From Candidatus Lightella neohaematopini (lineage in GTDB: Bacteria > Pseudomonadota > Gammaproteobacteria > Enterobacterales > Enterobacteriaceae): a stretch of 64,000 nt of DNA. Below, one piece after another: positions 16,987 to 24,895 of this stretch (positions are counted from its first letter, which is position 1; every line of letters starts with the position of its first letter). The position numbers were made by a program, and so were the translations under genes. The notes below the pieces were generated by a model that saw only the letters and a program-made list of their open reading frames with translations, did no database searches and was not told the DNA's origin. The stretch lies in the NCBI GenBank assembly GCA_025728535.1, contig JAOBJO010000001.1:124001-188000 (forward strand), written 5' to 3'.

Positions 16987-19482
16987 TTAATTTATTGCTT
17001 CATTAAGTAATTTATCTTGTACTATTTTATGTGTTTTTAAATTACCTTCTGCAGTAGTAGCTGAATGAGAACGTCCTACATATTGTATGTTATTATAACC
17101 TAATATTTTAACTAAAAAATTTTTACAGTATAACCAAGCTCCTTGATTTTTTGGTTCTTCTTGGCACCAAATAAAAGAATTAATATATTCATATTTTTTT
17201 ATAATACTACTAAGTATTTTTGTAGGAAATGGATATAACTGTTCTATACGTATAATTGCAATATAATTTTTATTTTTTTTTCTTCTTAAATTTAGTAGCT
17301 CATAATATATTTTACCAACGCATATAATAACTTTTCTTATTTTATCTGTATTAATATTATCTATCTCATCTATAACTTTATTAAATTTACTAGAAGCTAA
17401 TTCTATCAGTGGTGAATATGATAATTTATTTCCTATTAATGATTTTGGATAAATTAATACTAATGGTTTATTAATATTATTAATTGCTTGTGTACATAAC
17501 AAATGATATATTTGAGAAGTAGTAGTGGGCGCACATACTTTCATATTATTTAAAGCACAAAGTTGTAAGTATCGTTCTATACGAGCAGAAGAATGTTCCG
17601 GACCACTACCTTCATAACCATGAGGTAAAAACATTACTAACCCGCACATTATACCCCATTTATGTTCACCGGAGCTAATAAATTGATCAATAACTATTTG
17701 AGCTCCATTAGCAAAATCACCGAATTGTGCCTCCCAAATAACTAATGTGTACGGTTTATTAAAAATAGAATAACCATATTCAAAAGCTAATACAGATTCT
17801 TCTGACAATGGTGAATTCCATACTTGGAATTTATTGTTATTTATATTAGATAATGGAGTATATATATTACCATTATTTTGATCATATACTGAAATATGTC
17901 TTTGAAAAAACGTTCCTCTTATTACATCTTCTCCAGATAATCTAATAGAAATACCTAGATCTATTATAGTAGCATAAGCTAATAATTCAGCATTACCCCA
18001 ATCAAATAATTTTTTTTCATTTACTTGATGACTACGATTTTGATATATTTTTTTTACTAACGGTTGTAAAACAATATTATTTGGTATTTTATTAATTATA
18101 TTATTTAGATAAATTAAATGATTAATATCTTTTTTGGAGTTATAAATATTTTTTTCTTTGATTTTATTAAAATATTCATTGTTTATAGTATAGTTTTTAT
18201 AAAATTTATTATTTGCTATTATTTTTAAATAACTTAATTTTAGCATATTTTTATGTTGGGAATTTAAAATATTATTTTTCTTTAACTTATTAAAATATAA
18301 CCTAATTACAGATGGATGGTTATTAATTTTTTTATACATTATTGGTTGTGTAACACTAGGATCATCAATTTCATTATGTCCATTTCTACGATAACAAACT
18401 AAATTAATCATAACATCTTGTTTAAAAGTAAAACAAAATGCTAACGCAAACTTAATTACAAATAATGAAGCTTCTGGATCATCAGCATTAACGTGAATAA
18501 TTGGTGATTGTATTATTTTTGCAATATCAGCACAACAATAATTAGAAGCATTAAAAATATTAGAGGTTGTAAACCCTATTTGATTATTTATAATAATATG
18601 CAACGTACCATTATTACTGTAACCATTAATTTTTAACATATTAATAGTTTCTTGAACAATACCTTGACCACTAATAGCTAAATCACCATGTATTATTATT
18701 GGAATTATATTACAATTATCAATTTTATCAATACGTGATCTAGTTAATCCCATTATTACTGGATAAATAATCTCTAAATGAGATGGGTTAAATAATAAAC
18801 TTAATTTTATTATTTTACTATTAAATTTTAATTTAGAAAAAAATCCTTGATGATATTTTACATCATTAGTATTAATTTCGTTATTAAATTCATTGATTAT
18901 ATTCTTGATATCTTTACCAAATACATTTACTAATACATTTAATCTACCTCTATGACTCATACCTAGTATTATTTCATTAAAATTATTCATGCTAGCATAA
19001 TATATAACTTCTTTTAACATTGGTATTAATACATCAACACCTTCTAAAGAAAATCTTTTTACTTTAGGAAACATATGATTTAAATAATGTTCAAATTTTT
19101 CTGTAATAATTAAATCCTCTAGTAATTTTATTTTCTTTTCATTATTTAATATTATTAAATTATTATTTTTTTCTAAATATTTCTGAATCCATAATTTCTG
19201 TACTTTATTATTTATATACATATATTCAATACCAATTGAATTACAATATATTTTTTTCATTAACTTATATAAGTTAATTATTTTTATTTTTTTATTATTA
19301 ATACATACTGTTGATTGTAACTCTAGATTGGTAAATTTATAGTAATTTATATTTAGTTCTGGTATTAGTGGTTTATTACATAAATTTAATGGATTTAGAT
19401 TAGCTAACTTATATCCATAAAAACGAAAATTATTAATTAAATTTAATACTTTTGTGTAAATTAAGTATTTACAATTTTTCAT
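16987..19482 (-). CDS. sucA: 2-oxoglutarate dehydrogenase E1, N-terminally short
   Basis: SucA is the thiamine-diphosphate E1 subunit that decarboxylates 2-oxoglutarate in the TCA cycle. Core blocks are clear: KRFSLEGVDVLIPMLKE, GMSHRGRLNVLVNVFGKD, IHGDLAISGQGIVQET, HVNADDPEA, CYRRNGHNEIDDPS and FGDFANGAQIVIDQFISSGE. The protein is 831 aa against 933 in E. coli. It begins at the position equal to E. coli residue about 80-85, so the N-terminal E2-docking segment is missing. An in-frame TAA two codons upstream rules out a longer start, and no ribosome-binding site is evident. The partner E3 (lpd) is not in the window. Confidence 0.95.
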   Translation of the reverse strand: MKNCKYLIYTKVLNLINNFRFYGYKLANLNPLNLCNKPLIPELNINYYKFTNLELQSTVCINNKKIKIINLYKLMKKIYCNSIGIEYMYINNKVQKLWIQKYLEKNNNLIILNNEKKIKLLEDLIITEKFEHYLNHMFPKVKRFSLEGVDVLIPMLKEVIYYASMNNFNEIILGMSHRGRLNVLVNVFGKDIKNIINEFNNEINTNDVKYHQGFFSKLKFNSKIIKLSLLFNPSHLEIIYPVIMGLTRSRIDKIDNCNIIPIIIHGDLAISGQGIVQETINMLKINGYSNNGTLHIIINNQIGFTTSNIFNASNYCCADIAKIIQSPIIHVNADDPEASLFVIKFALAFCFTFKQDVMINLVCYRRNGHNEIDDPSVTQPIMYKKINNHPSVIRLYFNKLKKNNILNSQHKNMLKLSYLKIIANNKFYKNYTINNEYFNKIKEKNIYNSKKDINHLIYLNNIINKIPNNIVLQPLVKKIYQNRSHQVNEKKLFDWGNAELLAYATIIDLGISIRLSGEDVIRGTFFQRHISVYDQNNGNIYTPLSNINNNKFQVWNSPLSEESVLAFEYGYSIFNKPYTLVIWEAQFGDFANGAQIVIDQFISSGEHKWGIMCGLVMFLPHGYEGSGPEHSSARIERYLQLCALNNMKVCAPTTTSQIYHLLCTQAINNINKPLVLIYPKSLIGNKLSYSPLIELASSKFNKVIDEIDNINTDKIRKVIICVGKIYYELLNLRRKKNKNYIAIIRIEQLYPFPTKILSSIIKKYEYINSFIWCQEEPKNQGAWLYCKNFLVKILGYNNIQYVGRSHSATTAEGNLKTHKIVQDKLLNEAIN

Positions 19483-19602
19483 AATTTAATTATTAGTTTG
19501 ATATTTTGCTTTCTTATTTAATTAAATAACTTTAATAAAAGTTATGCTTAATGATAAAAGATAATTATTTTTTATTTAATAAATAGAACAACTGATTGTA
19601 AT

Positions 19603-20355
19603 TTATTTTTTATTATTTTTAGTAGATAAATTAATAAATGTAACATCAAAATTTTTTTTTCTTAACCAACTACTAAGAGCATAAATACCACCAATTTCAG
19701 TACTATCATGCTCAGCTGCATAAAAATTCATATTATATTCTTGAGAATAATATATAGTATTTCCAGATACATTACCTGTTATAAAACATTTTATTCCAGA
19801 TCTAGCAACTAACTCAATATAATTATGTCCACTACCAGTACACCATGCTACTTCATTAATTAGATTATTATTATAATTATAGTGTATAATATTACAATTT
19901 AATTTATTAGTTAATATTAAATGTAATTCGTTACTTGTAATTTTTTTATTAAAACTTCCATACATTACTAAATTATTTAAATTACCAATAATGTCAATAT
20001 CTAACAACTTAGCAAATTGTACATTATTACCTAATTCTAAATGAATATCTAATGGTATATGCCATGCATACAAATTAATATTATTAGTTAGTAATAATTT
20101 TAGTCTATTAGACATCATACCAATAACTTTTAAGTTATCTTTAGGTCTAAATAAACCATGATGAACAATTATAGCATTTGCATTTAACTTGATGGCATGA
20201 TCTATTAGTTTTTGACAAATGGTTACACCAGTAACTATTTTATTTACTCTTCTCCTTCCTTCTACCTGTAATCCATTAACAGAATAAGGATCATATACAC
20301 TATGACTTTTTAATTTGTTATCAATAAATTTTTCAAGTTCAATATTATCTATCAT
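19603..20355 (-). CDS. ybgI: YbgI/NIF3 family (DUF34) metal-binding protein
   Basis: Members are toroidal hexamers with a two-metal site; a GTP cyclohydrolase-like or metal-handling role has been proposed but the function is not settled. The 250-aa length is near E. coli YbgI (247). Blocks: NGLQVEGRRRVNKIVTGVT, the metal-ligand stretch IVHHGLF, YAWHIPLDIH, LGNN, and the C-terminal YAAEHDSTEIGGI with the final His and Glu ligands. The gene points the same way as sucAB, 120 nt upstream of sucA. An 8-bp hairpin (19526-19545) lies in that gap and could end this gene's transcript or sit in the sucA leader. Confidence 0.92.
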   Translation of the reverse strand: MIDNIELEKFIDNKLKSHSVYDPYSVNGLQVEGRRRVNKIVTGVTICQKLIDHAIKLNANAIIVHHGLFRPKDNLKVIGMMSNRLKLLLTNNINLYAWHIPLDIHLELGNNVQFAKLLDIDIIGNLNNLVMYGSFNKKITSNELHLILTNKLNCNIIHYNYNNNLINEVAWCTGSGHNYIELVARSGIKCFITGNVSGNTIYYSQEYNMNFYAAEHDSTEIGGIYALSSWLRKKNFDVTFINLSTKNNKK

Positions 20356-20489
20356 ATTTTATTATTATATACAATAATAATATAATTTTCAATTTTAATT
20401 AATTTTTATTGAAAAAATTATTATATATTTGACAATTTAAGATAAATTAATATAATATGTGTTACTTTAATTCTTTAATGGAAGGTGTT

Positions 20490-21011
20490 ATGAATATAGG
20501 TATTTTTTTTGGTAGTGATACAGGTAATACTGAGAATGTAGCTAATATTATTCATAATAAATTAGGTAAAGATAATAGTGATTTATTTGATATAGCTGAT
20601 AGTAAAAAAAGTGATCTAGAGAAGTACGATAATTTAATATTTGGGGTACCTACCTGGTATTATGGAGAAGTACAGTGTGATTGGGATGACTTTATACCAA
20701 TATTAAAAGAAATTAATTTTTCCAAAAAGAATGTTGCAATATTTGGTTGTGGAGATCAAGAAGATTATCCACAATATTTTTGTGATGCAATAGGAATAAT
20801 AGGAAATATTGTTAAACAGAATAACGCAAATTTATGTGGTTATTGGTCTGTTAAAGGCTATAATTTTGAATCTTCTAAAGGTTTATTAAACAAGGATTAT
20901 TTTATTGGCTTAGCATTAGATGAAGATAGACAATCAGAATTATCTATTAATAGAATAGATATATGGATTAGACAAGTGTTAAAAGAAATGAAAATTGATT
21001 TAGTTTTATAA
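20490..21011 (+). CDS. fldA: Flavodoxin I
   Basis: FldA is an FMN electron carrier that can reduce radical-SAM enzymes and the Fe-S enzymes IspG/IspH in enterobacteria. The 173-aa product has the FMN phosphate loop [10 protein letters not shown], the [13 protein letters not shown] region and [17 protein letters not shown] chose the ATG at 20490, preceded by GGAAGG (20480-20485); it gives [10 protein letters not shown], matching the family. A longer reading from 20457 has no homology in its first residues. In this window BioB and LipA are its likely clients. It is convergent with glnS. Confidence 0.96.
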   Translation: MNIGIFFGSDTGNTENVANIIHNKLGKDNSDLFDIADSKKSDLEKYDNLIFGVPTWYYGEVQCDWDDFIPILKEINFSKKNVAIFGCGDQEDYPQYFCDAIGIIGNIVKQNNANLCGYWSVKGYNFESSKGLLNKDYFIGLALDEDRQSELSINRIDIWIRQVLKEMKIDLVL

Positions 21012-21021
21012 TAAAGTTAAA

Positions 21022-22653
21022 TTAGTTTTGTTTTCTCATATTAGTTATTCTATTAAATACTATTGGCGATTTACCTAAATGGTTTTTATCTAAACAAAAA
21101 TATCCTTCTCTTTCAAATTGAAAAGTATTGTTTGAATCTATATTAATATTTTTTTCTATAAATCCATGCTTAATAATTAATGAATTTTTGTTTATATATG
21201 AAATGAAATTTACTTTATTTTCTACATTGGCTGTATTAAATAAATTTTCATATAATCTAAATTCTGCAGGTAGACTATAATCTTTAGATACCCAGTGTAT
21301 AACGCTTATTTTATTTTTATAATTCTTATTTGTTTGATACTTTTCATGATTACATAAAATAGCTACTATTTTATTATTTCTTTTTAAGATTTTATATGCT
21401 CTTACTACGTAAGAGTATCTTAATTTTACTTTTTTAAATAAAGTTAATTTTTTAAAACTTTTAGTATAAAATTCACTAAAATCTTTTTTATCTATATATA
21501 TTTCTCTAGTTAGTATTATATCTTTTTTTCCCATGTTAGGATTATTAGGATGATTTGGTGCGTCAATATGCATATAATAATCTTTTGGTAAACTATTTAT
21601 GATTAATAGTAATGGATCTATTACAGCCATAATTCTTGGAGCACTAATATTTAGTTCTTTATTAATACAATATTCTAATAGTTTTATATTAATTAAACTA
21701 TTTTGTTTAGTCACACCAATAAGTTTACAAAACTCTATTAAGGAATTTGCGGTGTAACCTCGACGTCTTAATCCAGCTATAGTAGGCATTCTAGGATCAT
21801 CCCATCCATTAACGATTTTTTTATTTACTAATATTTTTAGTTTTCTTTTTGATAATACATGATACGATAAATTTAATGGAGCAAATTCATATTGTTTAGG
21901 ATAATGATTAATTGATATGTTTTTTAATATCCAATTATATAATTTTCTATTTTCTATAAATTCTGAAGTACATAAAGAGTGTGTTATACCTTCAATTGCA
22001 TCAGATATACAGTGAGCAAAATCATATGTTGGATATATACACCAGTCATTATTAGTTTGATGATGATTAATATATTTTATTCTATATAATACTGGATCCC
22101 GCATAATTAAGCATGGTGATTTCATATCTATTTTTGCTCTTAGACAAGCTGTTCCTTGGTTAAAATCACCACAACGCATCTTCTTAAATAAAATTAAGTT
22201 ATTTTTTTTACTTTGATTTCTATAAGGGCTATCTATTCCTGGTTTTGTTAGTGTACCCCTATAGTTTTTTATTTCTTCTTTACTTAACAGATCAACATAA
22301 GCTAAATTTTTATTTATTAATTCAATTGCATAATTATACATCTGAGAAAAATAGTTTGATGCATAAAAAATTTTTTTATAGTAAAAACATCCTAACCACT
22401 TTATATCATTTATTATAGAATGAATAAATTTTAATTTTTCATTATCCGGATTAGTATCATCAAATCTTAAATTAAATTGACCAACGTAATTTCTAGCAAT
22501 ACTAAAATTTAAATATATTGATTTTATATGACCTATATGTAAGTAACCATTTGGTTCTGGAGAAAATCTAGTATGTATTATTTTGTATTTATTCTTTAAT
22601 ATATCATTATTTATAATATTATAAATAAAATTTTTTTTACTAAAATCTTTCAT
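21022..22653 (-). CDS. glnS: Glutaminyl-tRNA synthetase
   Basis: GlnRS charges tRNA-Gln directly with glutamine; tRNA-Gln(UUG) is encoded at 22.96 kb. The 543-aa protein (E. coli 554) has the class I motif HIGHIKS, the catalytic stretch RFDDTNP, TYDFAHCISDAIEG, the KMSKS-equivalent LSKRKL, and GWDDPRMPTIAGLRRRG. The C-terminal anticodon-binding beta-barrels are present up to FQFEREGYFCLD. A direct GlnRS supports a gammaproteobacterial origin. The 186 nt upstream, before the tRNA cluster, hold no gene. Confidence 0.97.
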   Translation of the reverse strand: MKDFSKKNFIYNIINNDILKNKYKIIHTRFSPEPNGYLHIGHIKSIYLNFSIARNYVGQFNLRFDDTNPDNEKLKFIHSIINDIKWLGCFYYKKIFYASNYFSQMYNYAIELINKNLAYVDLLSKEEIKNYRGTLTKPGIDSPYRNQSKKNNLILFKKMRCGDFNQGTACLRAKIDMKSPCLIMRDPVLYRIKYINHHQTNNDWCIYPTYDFAHCISDAIEGITHSLCTSEFIENRKLYNWILKNISINHYPKQYEFAPLNLSYHVLSKRKLKILVNKKIVNGWDDPRMPTIAGLRRRGYTANSLIEFCKLIGVTKQNSLINIKLLEYCINKELNISAPRIMAVIDPLLLIINSLPKDYYMHIDAPNHPNNPNMGKKDIILTREIYIDKKDFSEFYTKSFKKLTLFKKVKLRYSYVVRAYKILKRNNKIVAILCNHEKYQTNKNYKNKISVIHWVSKDYSLPAEFRLYENLFNTANVENKVNFISYINKNSLIIKHGFIEKNINIDSNNTFQFEREGYFCLDKNHLGKSPIVFNRITNMRKQN

Positions 22654-22839
22654 ATTTAATATTATTCCTATATATTTATTATATACTATAAATTATTAAT
22701 GGTACTGTTTTAATTGTATTACATTAAGTATTATAATTATAATACACATGTAATGTACTTTTAAAAATTTAATTAATTACGAATTATATTATTAATATAA
22801 TAATAAAATTCTAAATTTATTATAGTTTTATTTATTAAG

Positions 22840-22926
22840 GCGGAAGTGGCGAAATTGGTAGACGCACCAGATTTAGGTTCTGGTACTATTTTTTTTGGTG
22901 TACGAGTTCAAATCTCGTCTTCCGCA
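22840..22926 (+). tRNA. leuW: tRNA-Leu (UAG)
   Basis: An 87-nt cloverleaf with acceptor arms GCGGAAG / CTTCCGC, discriminator A, anticodon TAG and a long variable arm, matching E. coli leuW. Odd: the variable arm contains eight T in a row (22889-22896), so its stem is weak compared with the GC-rich E. coli one. No 3' CCA is encoded; TAA follows. Confidence 0.97.
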
Positions 22927-22954
22927 TAAGTATAGTATGTATTAGTTTACTTAT

Positions 22955-23025
22955 TGGGGTATAGCCAAGAGGAAAGGCAATGGGTTTTGATCCCATCATC
23001 CCAGGTTCGAATCCTGGTACCCCAG
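22955..23025 (+). tRNA. glnU: tRNA-Gln (UUG)
   Basis: A 71-nt cloverleaf with acceptor arms TGGGGTA / TACCCCA, discriminator G, and anticodon TTG in the loop TTTTGAT between ATGGG and CCCAT. It resembles E. coli glnU. No 3' CCA is encoded; ACT follows. It lies 28 nt after tRNA-Leu and 11 nt before tRNA-Met, probably one precursor. Confidence 0.96.
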
Positions 23026-23036
23026 ACTTATAATTT

Positions 23037-23110
23037 GGCTACGTAGCTTATTTGGTTAGAGCACAGCATTCATAACGCTGATGGTACAGGTTCGAATCCT
23101 GTCGTAGCTA
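23037..23110 (+). tRNA. metT: Elongator tRNA-Met (CAU)
   Basis: A 74-nt cloverleaf with acceptor arms GGCTACG / CGTAGCT and anticodon CAT in the loop TTCATAA. The paired first acceptor position and similarity to E. coli metT mark it as the elongator rather than the initiator tRNA. No 3' CCA is encoded; ATT follows. Last of the leuW-glnU-metT cluster. Confidence 0.95.
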
Positions 23111-24305
23111 ATTACTTATTAATTTAAATTAAATATAAATCAAAAATGTATTTTGTAATTATTTTTTTATAAAATTATTATTAATTCATAATCTTTCTTA
23201 ATACATAAGAATTACTTTTAAAAATGTTATATATTAAATTAATACTAACTTCCATTGATAAATTTTTATACAAATAAAGAATCTTGTAATAGTAAATTAA
23301 TGGGGACAAATTATAGTAATTACTATTATAATTATTTGTTAATTAGATAGTATATTTATATTATAATTAATATTAGACTAATGAGTAAATAATATAGATA
23401 TTGTTTGTTGATATATAATTAAATAATATTAATTTTTTTGTTATCATTATTTTATAGGTAAAGATGATTTATTAAGTATCTCAAAATTACCTAATCTTTT
23501 AGAAAAAATTTTTTTATCTAGCTAGATAATTAATTTGTTAATAAACTATAAATAGTTAATAACTAATTGGTATCTATACCAAATTAATAATGATTAATTA
23601 CTTAATAGTGGTAAAAATAATTTTAAATTATCAAAATAAAATTCTTACCATACAGTACTATTGATTTTTACTAAAAATAGTTTATAATTAATAAACATAA
23701 CTATTTATTTAATTGTTTTTTAACCAATGATAATAATTTATCATATTAGAATAAAAAATATCATTATTTAGTAGTATTTCTTATTTATTAAACTTATAAT
23801 TAAAATCAACGTTAATTAATATTTCCTCTCTGTACTTTAGGAATATACTTAATAGTATTTCTTAAAATATATTATTTTCTGTTATAAAACCTAATTCTTT
23901 TAGCTTTAGAATATTATAATCAAATGATAATTTTAAGTTATTATTTTTCTGTACTTCTAATTTTTTTATATTAATACTTTACTAAAAAATTAATCTTTTT
24001 TTAAAAAATCTAGAAGGATAATTAGAAGTCGTTATTTTATATGTATTATAGTAATTATTATAATAGTTATAATTATGATTAATTAATTTTATTTTAAATT
24101 TGTTTAATTTTAATAGATAAAGCTAAATACATAATTATAGTAATACTACAGATTATAAAAATATCATGTATTTTATTATACATTTTAATACTAAAATTAT
24201 TAAAAATTAATTAATTTAATTATTTTTATTTTTTATTAATAAATAGTAAAATACTATGATCATATAGTATTATGAAGTGTATTTATAATTTATTAAAAAT
24301 ATAAA
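23111..24305. other. 1.2-kb gene-free spacer between tRNA cluster and ybeY
   Basis: The longest stretch without a supportable gene in the window. In E. coli the genes just before ybeY are miaB and ybeZ, so this may be their eroded remains, but I could not match any piece to them. Two short open stretches end in stops: about 35 codons on the plus strand (to about 23525) and about 40 codons on the minus strand (23862-23984, ending ELGFITENNIF). Both are within chance expectation. A small dyad TTGGTAT/ATACCAA lies at 23567-23582. No RNA gene was recognised. Confidence 0.5.
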
Positions 24306-24746
24306 ATGTATAAGATAATATCTGAAATTCTAATTTTAGGAAAAAGACCAATTAATTTACCATCAAATAAAAAAATTAGATATTGGCTTAACAGTATATT
24401 ACCAATACTATTACATAGTATACATGTTAATGTAATTATTGTTAGTAGATCTATAATATATTTTCTAAATAAAAAGTATAGAAATTTAAATAATTTGACT
24501 AATGTATTAGTATTTCCATTTGTTCCTGTAAAAGAGGTTATGATTCCTATAATAGGTGATATTATAATATGTTGGCAAGTAATTGAGTATGAGTCAGTTA
24601 AGTTAAATAAAAAATTAGAAATGCATTATGCACATATGTTAATTCATGGATTACTACATTTATTAAATTATAGTCATAATTCTAAAAAAAATAGTATAAT
24701 CATGATGAATTTGGAAAAAGATATTTTGAATAACTTAAAATACTAG
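24306..24746 (+). CDS. ybeY: YbeY endoribonuclease
   Basis: YbeY is a zinc endoribonuclease involved in 16S rRNA 3'-end maturation and ribosome quality control. The 146-aa protein (E. coli 155) keeps the diagnostic HGLLHLLNYSH (H-x3-H-x5-H) zinc motif near its C-terminus, and the upstream stretch YRNLNNLTNVLVFPF corresponds to the family's substrate-groove region. The C-terminus after the motif is a little short. Its usual partner ybeZ is missing from the gap upstream. leuS follows after 149 nt. Confidence 0.9.
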   Translation: MYKIISEILILGKRPINLPSNKKIRYWLNSILPILLHSIHVNVIIVSRSIIYFLNKKYRNLNNLTNVLVFPFVPVKEVMIPIIGDIIICWQVIEYESVKLNKKLEMHYAHMLIHGLLHLLNYSHNSKKNSIIMMNLEKDILNNLKY

Positions 24747-24895
24747 TTTATATTTATATTAGTTTTTATTAAAATTATTTTTATTAAGTAGTATTATTCT
24801 CTCTCTAAAGATTTTAGCATATATATTAACTAATATTTTATTATTTTAGAGTAACATTAATTTATTTACATAAAAAGTATATTAATTAAGATATT

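Noticed and set aside
23400-23525. Possible gene remnant ending KLPNLLEKIFLSS in the 1.2-kb spacer
   Set aside because: Open for only about 35 codons, no recognisable family, and such stretches are expected by chance at this base composition.
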